From Ferroglobus sp964463865 (lineage in GTDB: Archaea > Halobacteriota > Archaeoglobi > Archaeoglobales > Archaeoglobaceae), in the NCBI GenBank assembly GCA_964463865.1, contig CAYXDX010000083.1:1-6842 (forward strand): a stretch of 6,842 bases of DNA. Reading direction: 5' to 3'. Below the pieces are notes generated by a model, which worked only from the letters and a program-made list of their open reading frames with translations, had not been told where the DNA came from and did no database searches. Numbering within the stretch: position 1 is the first letter of the stretch; every line of letters starts with the position of its first letter. Shown one piece after another: positions 1 through 5,608 of the stretch. The translations under genes and the position numbers were made by a program.

Positions 1-1
1 G

Positions 2-9
2 TTTAAAAG
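2..9 (+). promoter_or_regulatory. TATA box of the geranylgeranyl reductase-family gene
   Basis: TTTAAAAG lies with its centre about 26 bases upstream of the ATG at 32. That is the usual archaeal TATA-to-start distance, so the transcript would begin at or next to the ATG (leaderless). No Shine-Dalgarno sequence precedes the ATG, which agrees. The same TTTAAAAGT string forms the radA promoter of this window. Any upstream BRE lies at or beyond the window edge. Confidence 0.6.
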
Positions 10-31
10 TTGTTCCTCGTCTTCGATTGCC

Positions 32-1159
32 ATGGATGTAATCGTCGCCGGAGTAGGTGTGGCGGGCGCTTTTACGCTCCACTATCTTCCGAAAAACCTC
101 GAGGTCGTTGGAATAGATAAGAGAACGAGGCTCGGTTATCCCGTGGAGTGTGGAGAGATAATTCCGGTCAAAAGGGAGATGAAGCAGCTGATTCCGAACC
201 TCGACGATTACTCGATTTTCGAAATACCCAAGAAGTTCGAAAGCAACAGGACGAAGTTCGTAAAGTTCGTCCTCCCGAACGGGAGGGAAATCGACGTAGA
301 GTTCGAAATGCACGTGGTCAGGAGGGACGAAATGATTCAAAGCGTGGCTGAAAGTTCGGGACACGAGCTAATTCTCGGAAAGAGGTTCGACTTCGACGGG
401 AAGATAGTTCTCGATGGAAAGCACGTGGAAAGTAAGGTCGTAATCGCCAGCGACGGAGCGAATTCGAAGATCAGGCGAAAGCTCGGGTTGAAGTTTGAGG
501 TTTCTCCTGCGAAGCAGTTCCTCGTAAAGGGATTCGAAGGTGAGGAAGACACGATTTACATGTTCGTCGGTAAGAAGATTGCTGCTGGAGGTTACGCCTG
601 GATAATCCCCAAGGGTAACGGACTTGCGAACGTCGGAACGGGATTCAGGATAGAGTTTGCGGAGAAGGGAGACAACATTCACAAGGCTCTCGATAGGTTC
701 CTGAGGGAGTATCCTTACAGCAGCGAAATGCTCAGGAAAGCTGAAATCGTTCAAAAAATTGGCGCAGTCGTTCCAGTAGATTTGCCGGTTAAAAGCGTTC
801 ACGGAAACGTTCTTCTCGTCGGAGATTCGGCAAGCATGGTTATAAGTCACGTGGGTGCAGGCATTCCAACTTCGATGGTCGCCGGAAAGATAGCGGCGGA
901 AACCGTTACTGAATTTCTTAACGGGGACGTCGAACTCGAAGAATACGAGAGAAGGTGGAGGAGAGCTATGTTCGACGTTATGAAGAGGAGCAACTTCATA
1001 AAGAGGCTGTGGGACAGAATAGCAGCTGACGACGAAAAACTGGTAAAGCTGTTCAGACTCGTGAGCGAAAAAGACATGGCGGCAATTCTGCGGAGCAGAG
1101 TGCCTCTGAAGTTGAAACTCGCTTCGCCGTTCGTCCCGTTAATTTCAAAATTGCTGTAA
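32..1159 (+). CDS. Geranylgeranyl reductase family FAD-dependent oxidoreductase
   Basis: A 375-residue flavoprotein of the geranylgeranyl reductase (GGR) family. Members reduce isoprenoid double bonds, for example saturating the chains of archaeal ether lipids or quinones, at the cytoplasmic face of the membrane. Visible signatures are the N-terminal Rossmann FAD motif GVGVAG (residues 7-12) with an acidic residue at the end of strand 2 (D29), the YPVECGE segment (36-42) that matches the family's PxxCG(E/D) substrate-side motif with Cys40, ASDGANS near 139-145, and the second FAD motif GDSASMV beginning at G264. The hydrophobic C-terminus (SPFVPLISKLL) may touch the membrane. It is at the short end for the family. 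The ATG at 32 is favoured because FAD motif 1 begins at once and the TATA box is about 26 bases upstream. Archaea carry several GGR paralogues, so which substrate this one handles (phospholipid, menaquinone, other prenyl chain) cannot be told from sequence. Confidence 0.85.
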   Translation: MDVIVAGVGVAGAFTLHYLPKNLEVVGIDKRTRLGYPVECGEIIPVKREMKQLIPNLDDYSIFEIPKKFESNRTKFVKFVLPNGREIDVEFEMHVVRRDEMIQSVAESSGHELILGKRFDFDGKIVLDGKHVESKVVIASDGANSKIRRKLGLKFEVSPAKQFLVKGFEGEEDTIYMFVGKKIAAGGYAWIIPKGNGLANVGTGFRIEFAEKGDNIHKALDRFLREYPYSSEMLRKAEIVQKIGAVVPVDLPVKSVHGNVLLVGDSASMVISHVGAGIPTSMVAGKIAAETVTEFLNGDVELEEYERRWRRAMFDVMKRSNFIKRLWDRIAADDEKLVKLFRLVSEKDMAAILRSRVPLKLKLASPFVPLISKLL

Positions 1160-1162
1160 AGA

Positions 1163-1188
1163 AAAGCTTTTAACGAAGTGATATACTA
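1163..1188 (+). promoter_or_regulatory. Probable promoter of the regulator-peptidase operon
   Basis: Two TATA-like elements lie in the 56-base gap before the ATG at 1216: AAGCTTTTAA (1163-1172) and GATATACTA (1180-1188). The first would give a start near 1195 and a leader of about 20 bases holding the Shine-Dalgarno-like GGTGG. The second would give an almost leaderless RNA without it. The first is preferred for that reason. AAAAGCTTTT is also a short palindrome and could serve as an operator, but nothing shows this. Confidence 0.45.
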
Positions 1189-1205
1189 TCTGAATAACTC
1201 GTCAG

Positions 1206-1210
1206 GGTGG
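1206..1210 (+). promoter_or_regulatory. Shine-Dalgarno-like GGTGG that decides the start of the wHTH gene
   Basis: GGTGG partly matches the archaeal anti-Shine-Dalgarno complement (GGAGGTGAT) and lies 5 bases before the ATG at 1216. The possible GTG start at 1207 lies inside this element, so 1216 is the more plausible start. Confidence 0.5.
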
Positions 1211-1215
1211 TTAAA

Positions 1216-1677
1216 ATGAGCCTTGAAAAAATGTTTCTCCACGAGAAAGCGGTAGACATTCTGCTGAAAATTCTCGAAGTCGAAAAAAGCGGAAAAACGC
1301 CGTATCCTTTGAAAATATCAAAAGAGGTAGGCTCACCTTACAGTTACATCTCGAAGGTTTTGAGCGAATTCGAAAAGAGCGCTTTGATAGAGAGCGAACT
1401 TAAGGGAAGAAGAAGAGCAGTAAGACTCACGGAAGACGGAAGGAGGATAGCAGAATTGCTCAGCAAGTTGAGGGAAGAGCTTAAAAAGGACTTCGTCGCG
1501 AGGAAGAAGCTGTCGATACTGAACTCTTTCGTCGAAAAGCTAAACGGCTCAAACGTTAGCGAAGAAGCGATACTTCCGATCCTCGCCGAGCTGAAGAACC
1601 TGAAGAGAGTAGAGGATAAAGAAGTAAGGGAGAAGGCTGAAGAGCTCGAAAAAACCCTGAAGGAGATTCTAAAATGA
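1216..1677 (+). CDS. Winged-helix DNA-binding transcriptional regulator
   Basis: A 153-residue protein counted from the ATG at 1216. Residues of roughly 8-75 form a winged helix-turn-helix of the MarR/ArsR-like type: helix 1 (EKAVDILLKILEVEKSG), the HTH pair around ISKEVGSPYSYISKVLSEFEK, and a basic wing around LKGRRRAVRLTEDG, followed by GRRIAELL. The rest is highly charged and helical, with a likely coiled coil (SKLREELKKDFVARKKLS) suited to dimerisation. A small-ligand pocket or metal-binding cysteines are not seen; the protein has no Cys. The stop codon overlaps the start of the M20 peptidase gene (ATGA), so the two are co-transcribed and probably translationally coupled. Control of its own operon is a reasonable inference. 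Target genes and signal are unknown. A GTG three codons earlier (1207) would add MVK but would bury the ribosome binding site. Confidence 0.75.
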   Translation: MSLEKMFLHEKAVDILLKILEVEKSGKTPYPLKISKEVGSPYSYISKVLSEFEKSALIESELKGRRRAVRLTEDGRRIAELLSKLREELKKDFVARKKLSILNSFVEKLNGSNVSEEAILPILAELKNLKRVEDKEVREKAEELEKTLKEILK

Positions 1678-2876
1678 TCGAGAAGGTATTTTCCAGGGTC
1701 GAAGACTACAGGGACTTTTCTATCGACGTCTTGAAGAGGCTCGTCGAAATAAAAGCGCTTGCTCCTGAGAACGGCGGAGACGGGGAGCTTGAAAAGGCGG
1801 AATTCGTGGAGTCTCTCCTTCACGACCTCAAAATTAAGAGGTTCGACGCCAAGGACGAGAGGGTGAGCTCCGGAGTGAGACCGAACGTGGTGGCAGAAAT
1901 CGAAGGGGAGGAGAAGAGGAGGCTGTGGATAGTAACGCATCTTGACGTAGTCCCCGAAGGCGACAGGTCTCTCTGGGTCACCGACCCTTTCAAGGGGGTA
2001 TACAAAGACGGAAAGGTTTTCGGAAGGGGCTCGGAGGACAACGGGCAGAGCATCGTAGCGTCGATCGTGGCGGCGAGAGTCCTCGCGGAACTCGACGTGA
2101 CACCGAAACTCACTCTTTCACTCGCGTTCGTCTCGGACGAGGAGACCGGGAGCAAATACGGAATTCAGCACCTGATAAACAAAGGGATATTCAAGGAGGG
2201 CGACCTGATACTCGTGCCAGATGCGGGCTTTCCGGACGGCAGCCTGATAGAGATCGCGGAAAAGAACATACTGTGGTTGAAGATAACTGTCGTCGGCAAG
2301 CAGGGGCACGCGAGCAGACCGGATCTTTTCAAGAACGCCAACAGAAAAGCGATGCAGTTGTTGGTCGAACTCGACGAGGCGCTTCACAGGAAGTTTTCTA
2401 AGAAGAACGAAATCTTCACACCTCCTCACTCGACTTTCGAGCCGACGAAGAGGGAGAAGAACGTCGACAACGTCAACACGATTCCTGGGAGAGACGTCAG
2501 CTACATCGACTGCAGGATTCTTCCGGAATATTCCAACGAGGAGGTTTTCGAATTTGTTAGGGAGTTTATAGAAGCGAGAAAAGGCGAGTTCGAAGTGAGC
2601 GTAGAAGTCGTTCAGAGCGAAAGTTCTCCGATGACGAGTGAGAATAGCGAGATAGTTACGAGGCTGAAGAAAGCGATAAAGCTGTCGAGAGGCATAGAGG
2701 CGGGAGTTTGCGGAATAGGTGGAAACACCTGCGCGGCCTTCTTCAGAAAGGCAGGATTTGAAACAGCGGTCTGGAGCACCGCAGACGGGAAAGCGCACGA
2801 ACCGAACGAATACGCAAAAATAGACAACCTGATAGAAGACGCGAAAGTCTTCGCAATACTTCCGCTCGATTTTTAG
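1674..2876 (+). CDS. M20 family zinc metallopeptidase/deacylase (ArgE/DapE/ACY1/CPG2 type)
   Basis: A 400-residue cytosolic hydrolase of the M20 family, whose members use a two-metal centre to cut peptide bonds or N-acyl groups from amino acids. All expected residues are present: His89 and Asp91 in THLDVVPEGD, the bridging Asp122 in GRGSEDNGQ, the general base Glu156 and metal ligand Glu157 in SDEETGS, Asp183 in VPDAG, and the C-terminal ligand His375 in KAHEPNEY. The lid/dimerisation domain lies roughly at 190-315, with the family's GKQGHAS motif (His212) that reaches into the partner's active site. The start is set by the ATGA overlap with the regulator gene and by AGGAG at 1661-1665, eight bases upstream. 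Motif spacing suits the DapE/ArgE-like branch often annotated as 'diaminopimelate aminotransferase-like' or 'succinyl-diaminopimelate desuccinylase' in archaea, but substrate assignment in this family from sequence is unreliable. It could equally be a dipeptidase or acyl-amino-acid deacylase. Confidence 0.88.
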   Translation: MIEKVFSRVEDYRDFSIDVLKRLVEIKALAPENGGDGELEKAEFVESLLHDLKIKRFDAKDERVSSGVRPNVVAEIEGEEKRRLWIVTHLDVVPEGDRSLWVTDPFKGVYKDGKVFGRGSEDNGQSIVASIVAARVLAELDVTPKLTLSLAFVSDEETGSKYGIQHLINKGIFKEGDLILVPDAGFPDGSLIEIAEKNILWLKITVVGKQGHASRPDLFKNANRKAMQLLVELDEALHRKFSKKNEIFTPPHSTFEPTKREKNVDNVNTIPGRDVSYIDCRILPEYSNEEVFEFVREFIEARKGEFEVSVEVVQSESSPMTSENSEIVTRLKKAIKLSRGIEAGVCGIGGNTCAAFFRKAGFETAVWSTADGKAHEPNEYAKIDNLIEDAKVFAILPLDF

Positions 2877-2885
2877 CCTTGGTTT

Positions 2886-2945
2886 TGTTGCTCCGCCAAC
2901 CGACCCGTGATCATGGTTTTCACACGGGCGTGAGAGGCGGAGCAA
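2886..2945 (-). ncRNA. Candidate H/ACA box guide RNA (pseudouridylation guide for 23S rRNA)
   Basis: Read on the minus strand, the gap between the two convergent genes folds into a textbook archaeal H/ACA hairpin. The lower stem is 9 perfect pairs (2936-2944 with 2889-2897), followed directly by ACA (2888-2886). The pocket has UCUCAC on the 5' side (2935-2930) and CGGUU on the 3' side (2902-2898). The upper stem is GCCCGUG with CACGGGU (6 Watson-Crick pairs plus a closing G-U). Its apex has GUGA facing UGAUC: tandem sheared G-A/A-G pairs and a U-U pair on a G-C pair, the L7Ae-binding kink-loop arrangement. The pocket pairs with GACCG-UC-GUGAGA, part of the segment AGACCGUCGUGAGACAG that I recall as conserved in archaeal 23S and eukaryotic 28S rRNA. 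The target U is 14 nucleotides from ACA, as the family rule demands. A minus-strand TATA box sits about 23 bases upstream. Pairing and fold are seen directly; the rRNA sequence is from memory, and modification is inferred. Confidence 0.8.
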
Positions 2946-2963
2946 TAAATAGTTCTCTCTCCT

Positions 2964-2972
2964 AAAATATAA
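2964..2972 (-). promoter_or_regulatory. TATA box of the H/ACA RNA gene
   Basis: On the minus strand TTATATTTT reads toward the hairpin, with its centre about 23 bases before the first paired base of the RNA (2945-2944). It lies just after the stop codon of the cytochrome gene, so the RNA could be made from its own promoter, by read-through from the cytochrome gene, or both. Confidence 0.55.
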
Positions 2973-2975
2973 GCT

Positions 2976-3257
2976 TTACCTCTCGACGTCCGGAACTTCG
3001 TGACACTTCGAGCAAAAGCTCTCTACGTCGTGACACCTCTTGCAGAGGGGTTTGTGAGTCTCGGGCTCCTTCTCGAAAGCCGATTTGTGCAGACCTGCGG
3101 CCATATCTTTTACCGTGGGAGCGTCGTGACAGACGTCGCAAGTTCCAACGCCGTGTAACTCTGCCTCGGTGTTCTCGTTAGTAACTTGTCTTTTCTCTTC
3201 CGCACATCCGAGTAGCAACATTCCGGCGATGAGTATCAGTATCAACAACCTCATCAT
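2976..3257 (-). CDS. Small triheme cytochrome c lipoprotein
   Basis: A 93-residue exported electron-transfer protein. Residues 1-17 are a hydrophobic signal ending in LLLGC, with Cys18 as a probable lipid-modified or membrane-anchoring cysteine (lipobox). After a short charged linker come three CxxCH haem c attachment sites: CDVCH (40-44), CKRCH (72-76) and CSKCH (82-86). Exactly three further histidines exist (His35, His57, His68), enough to give each haem a second axial His, as in cytochrome c7/class III folds. The product would face the outside of the cell membrane and carry electrons, perhaps toward extracellular metal, but no partner gene is in view. The gene is a single cistron, divergent from radA and convergent with the peptidase. 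A TATA box 25 bases upstream makes it leaderless, starting at Met1 (3257) or Met2 (3254). I do not recognise a named orthologue. Confidence 0.85.
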   Translation of the reverse strand: MMRLLILILIAGMLLLGCAEEKRQVTNENTEAELHGVGTCDVCHDAPTVKDMAAGLHKSAFEKEPETHKPLCKRCHDVESFCSKCHEVPDVER

Positions 3258-3277
3258 TCTGTCGTTCTTAACGTCAT

Positions 3278-3286
3278 TATTTAAAA
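3278..3286 (-). promoter_or_regulatory. TATA box of the cytochrome gene
   Basis: On the minus strand TTTTAAATA has its centre about 25 bases upstream of the ATG at 3257. No Shine-Dalgarno sequence follows, so the transcript is probably leaderless. The 113-base gap up to the radA TATA box is strongly AT-rich and holds no gene. Confidence 0.6.
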
Positions 3287-3352
3287 TTTCTTTAATGTTT
3301 TTGAGAATTTTTCAATAATATTTCTTGCAAAATATACACTGAACGAACGACC

Positions 3353-3367
3353 AGAAAGTATTTAAAA
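3353..3367 (+). promoter_or_regulatory. BRE/TATA promoter of radA
   Basis: AGAAAG (3353-3358, a purine-rich BRE-like stretch) is followed by TATTTAAAA (3359-3367). Transcription is expected near 3388-3391, that is at the ATG at 3391. The candidate GTG at 3370 would lie upstream of the transcription start and is therefore unlikely to be used. Confidence 0.65.
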
Positions 3368-3390
3368 GTGTGGTCGAAGCGTTATGCAAT

Positions 3391-4410
3391 ATGGCCAAAG
3401 GAAAGGATAGTCAGGCGGAAGGAGTTAAGGACGTTGCGGAAGAGCAGTTTTATAGAGAGATAGATCTCGAGGAATTGCCGAACGTCGGCCCCTCTACTGC
3501 GGAGAAGTTGAGAGAAGCGGGATACACGACGATAGAGGCTATAGCTGTAGCGTCTCCTCAGGAGTTGAGTTCCGCTGCCGACATACCCGAAAGCACGGCT
3601 GCCAAGATTATAGCCGCTGCGAGAAAGCTGGCTAACATAGGCGGATTTGAAACCGGTTTGACCATACTCGAGAGGAGGAAGAACATCGGCAAAATATCCA
3701 CCGGGAGCAAAGCCCTCGACGAGCTGCTCGGGGGTGGAATCGAGACTCAGGCCATAACAGAGCTTTTCGGAGAGTTCGGAAGCGGAAAAACTCAGATCTG
3801 TCACCAGTTAGCCGTCAACGTCCAGCTTCCGAGGGAGAAGGGCGGTCTGAACGGCGTGGTAATAGTCATTGACACCGAGGGGACTTTCAGGCCGGAGAGA
3901 ATCGTTCAGATGGCGAAAGCCAAAGATCTGGATCCGGACGCCGTTCTCGAGAACATCTACGTCGCTCAGGCTTACAACTCCAACCACCAGATGCTCCTCG
4001 TCGACAACGCTAAGGAACTCGCGAACAAGCTGAGGAAGGAGGGCAAGTTCGTAAGGCTGCTGATCGTGGACTCGTTGACAGCTCATTTCAGAGCCGAATA
4101 CGTCGGAAGAGGGACGCTTGCTGATAGACAGCAGAAGCTGAACAGACACCTTCACGACCTGCTGAGGTTCGGAGAGCTGTTCAACGCGGCAATAGTCGTA
4201 ACGAACCAGGTCATGGCCAAGCCCGATCAGTTCTTCGGAGATCCAACGAGACCTGTAGGCGGGCACATAGTCGCTCACACGGCGACGTTTAGGGTTTACC
4301 TCAGGAAGAGCAAGGGAGAGCTCAGAGTTGCAAGGCTCATCGATTCGCCGCACTTACCGGAGTCGGAGGCGGTGTTCAAAATAACTGAACGCGGAATCGA
4401 GGACAAGTAA
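3391..4410 (+). CDS. radA: DNA repair and recombination protein RadA
   Basis: Archaeal RecA/Rad51 recombinase, 339 residues from the ATG at 3391, close to the usual length for euryarchaeal RadA. It forms filaments on single-stranded DNA and drives ATP-dependent strand exchange in homologous repair. The order of parts is typical: a charged N-terminus, a helix-hairpin-helix domain (about 20-80, with LPNVGPSTAEKLREAGYTT), the linker polymerisation motif GGFETG corresponding to the Rad51 GFTTA, then the ATPase core with Walker A GEFGSGKT (127-134), DTEGTFRPER, Walker B LLIVD (Asp227), and the ATP-cap/L2 region MAKPDQFFGDPTRPVGGHIVAH. It ends in the conserved LIDSPHLPESEAVFKIT. There is no intein. 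A longer reading from GTG 3370 adds seven residues (MVEALCN), but the TATA box ends two bases before that GTG. The gene has its own promoter; the downstream ATPase gene also seems to. Confidence 0.97.
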   Translation: MAKGKDSQAEGVKDVAEEQFYREIDLEELPNVGPSTAEKLREAGYTTIEAIAVASPQELSSAADIPESTAAKIIAAARKLANIGGFETGLTILERRKNIGKISTGSKALDELLGGGIETQAITELFGEFGSGKTQICHQLAVNVQLPREKGGLNGVVIVIDTEGTFRPERIVQMAKAKDLDPDAVLENIYVAQAYNSNHQMLLVDNAKELANKLRKEGKFVRLLIVDSLTAHFRAEYVGRGTLADRQQKLNRHLHDLLRFGELFNAAIVVTNQVMAKPDQFFGDPTRPVGGHIVAHTATFRVYLRKSKGELRVARLIDSPHLPESEAVFKITERGIEDK

Positions 4411-4412
4411 AA

Positions 4413-4420
4413 TTAATATA
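4413..4420 (+). promoter_or_regulatory. TATA box of the KaiC-like ATPase gene
   Basis: TTAATATA follows three bases after the radA stop codon, and its centre is about 30 bases before the ATG at 4447. A transcript starting near 4442 would have a leader of only a few bases. No Shine-Dalgarno sequence is visible, so independent transcription of the right-hand cluster is plausible, alongside read-through from radA. Confidence 0.5.
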
Positions 4421-4446
4421 CTTCCGATCATCTCATTAAAATTGTC

Positions 4447-5280
4447 ATGAGAATAAAGAGCGGAATTCACGGATTAGACAAGCTCCTTGGCGGCGGATTT
4501 CACAGCAACTCGGTCGTCGTTGTTGTAGGAACCTCTGGAACGGGAAAGACGATTTTTTCGCTTCAATCTCTGCTTGAAGGTCTGAAAAACGGAAAAAACG
4601 CGATTTACATATCCTTCGAGTTTACTGCGAAGGACGTCATAAGGCTCGCGAAATCTCTCGGCTGGGACGAGATCGAGGAGTTCATAGACAACGGTATGCT
4701 CGAAATAAGGAACTTTTACGCCGAGAACGTCTCTCTGCTAAGCACAGACCTCGTCTCGATTGTTAACGGGGCCGTAAGGGCAGAGAGGATAGTTATCGAC
4801 TCGTTTACGCCTTTAATCTCTCCGGTCGACATGAACGCGAGGAGGGACGTTAACTGGCTTTTCAGCAAGCTGAGGGAAAAGGAGCTTGCTATAGTCACTG
4901 TCGAAGAGCCGCTGAGCGGTGATCTTGGCAGGCCGGACGTAATGATACCCGTCTTCTTGGCGGACACAGTGATAAACCTCAAGAACCTTGGATACGGGGA
5001 ACCCTTCAGCAGAACGATTCAGATAATAAAGCACAGAGCTTCGTGGCACGCCGAGGGTGTTTTCCCCTACAAAATCCTTCCGGGTCTCGGCATAATCGTC
5101 GAAGGTTACGAGGTAGAGGAAGAGGAGTTCAGCGCAGAGGATCTGCTCAGGAAGTATCGAATAGACGAGCTTCCAGAAGAGTTGAAGAGAAAAGTCGAGA
5201 TGCTCGTGCAGGTGGCTGGAAAAGACGCTGAAAGGTACGTGGAGTTGCTGATTAAGGAATATGAAGAAGAAAGTCGCTGA
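4447..5280 (+). CDS. KaiC-like RecA-superfamily ATPase (single domain)
   Basis: A 277-residue protein of the archaeal KaiC/RadA-paralogue group. These have one RecA-type ATPase domain and are thought to be regulatory or signalling ATPases rather than strand-exchange enzymes. Seen here are the opening SGIHGLDKLLGGGF typical of the family, Walker A GTSGTGKT (28-35), ISFEFTAKDV (55-64) at the place of the KaiC catalytic 'FEE', Walker B RIVIDS (Asp118), and the closing HRASWHAEGVFPYKILPGLGIIVEGYE. In KaiC proteins the two adjacent glutamates act in ATP hydrolysis. Here the second is Phe59, so hydrolysis may be slow or altered. From about residue 220 a charged helical tail follows that is outside the KaiC core and may bind a partner. 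There is no helix-hairpin-helix, unlike RadA. The 3' end overlaps the Roadblock-like gene by 20 bases, so co-translation with it is likely. Confidence 0.85.
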   Translation: MRIKSGIHGLDKLLGGGFHSNSVVVVVGTSGTGKTIFSLQSLLEGLKNGKNAIYISFEFTAKDVIRLAKSLGWDEIEEFIDNGMLEIRNFYAENVSLLSTDLVSIVNGAVRAERIVIDSFTPLISPVDMNARRDVNWLFSKLREKELAIVTVEEPLSGDLGRPDVMIPVFLADTVINLKNLGYGEPFSRTIQIIKHRASWHAEGVFPYKILPGLGIIVEGYEVEEEEFSAEDLLRKYRIDELPEELKRKVEMLVQVAGKDAERYVELLIKEYEEESR

Positions 5281-5608
5281 AGTCCTGGACCCGATAGCGG
5301 AAGACGACGCCGTTGCCGGAGTCGTGCTTTACAGGATAGACGGGACTCCGGTTTATTCGAAGCTGAAGAGGGATCCCAAACTCGTTACAGTTCTGCACAA
5401 CCTTGAGGGGCAGATAAAGAATATGCTGTATCAGATCTTCAATCAAAACCTTGAAGAGTCTTCTATAAAAACGACTGACTTCAGGTTCAACCTGATTCCC
5501 GTTTCCAAGACTCTCGTCCTCGGAATTATAAGTTACCCCTCTCACTACTTCAAACTCGACGTGGACATCAAAACTGTAATAAATAACCTTAGAAGTCATC
5601 TATTCTAA
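5261..5608 (+). CDS. Roadblock/LC7-like small protein
   Basis: A 115-residue protein with no recognised orthologue. The predicted order is helix (KKVAEVLDPIAED), two strands joined by a turn (VAGVVLYRIDGTPVYSKL), a long helix (about 40-62), three strands (TTDFRFNLIPVSKTLVLGIISYP) and a final helix (DIKTVINNLRSHL). This is the Roadblock/LC7 layout, and 'VAGVVLYRIDGTPVYS' has the family's hallmark 'v.Ga.l.d.dG..v' hairpin. Such proteins are dimeric partners of nucleotide-binding proteins (for instance MglB with the GTPase MglA). The neighbour here is an ATPase, not a small GTPase. The ATG at 5261 lies within the end of the ATPase gene, with AAGGA (5254-5258) two bases upstream. There is no transmembrane segment or signal peptide. 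The fold call is by pattern only; a Longin-type or unrelated alpha/beta fold is the alternative. Confidence 0.6.
   Translation: MKKKVAEVLDPIAEDDAVAGVVLYRIDGTPVYSKLKRDPKLVTVLHNLEGQIKNMLYQIFNQNLEESSIKTTDFRFNLIPVSKTLVLGIISYPSHYFKLDVDIKTVINNLRSHLF

Noticed and set aside
1207..1215. GTG start of the winged-helix gene
   Set aside because: It overlaps the GGTGG ribosome binding site of the ATG at 1216.
2886..2945. Reading the inverted repeat as a bidirectional terminator or as a C/D box RNA on the + strand (GTGATCA resembles a C box)
   Set aside because: The + strand has no D box (CTGA) and no U-run after the stem. The minus strand instead has an ACA at the right place, a kink-loop and an rRNA-matching pocket.
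2886..2945. tRNA-like element, because of the long GC-rich end stem
   Set aside because: No T-arm TTCGA, no D-arm and no anticodon stem of the right length.
2118..2945. 275-codon minus-strand open frame across the M20 gene
   Set aside because: Antisense shadow of a gene with all M20 motifs; its translation shows no recognisable domain and it would run through the H/ACA hairpin.
3341..3349. Tandem GAACGAACG repeat upstream of radA as an operator
   Set aside because: Two short copies only, no symmetry and no second occurrence in the window.
3370..3390. GTG start that would lengthen RadA by seven residues
   Set aside because: It abuts the TATA box (ends 3367) and would lie upstream of the transcription start; the ATG at 3391 fits promoter distance and family length.
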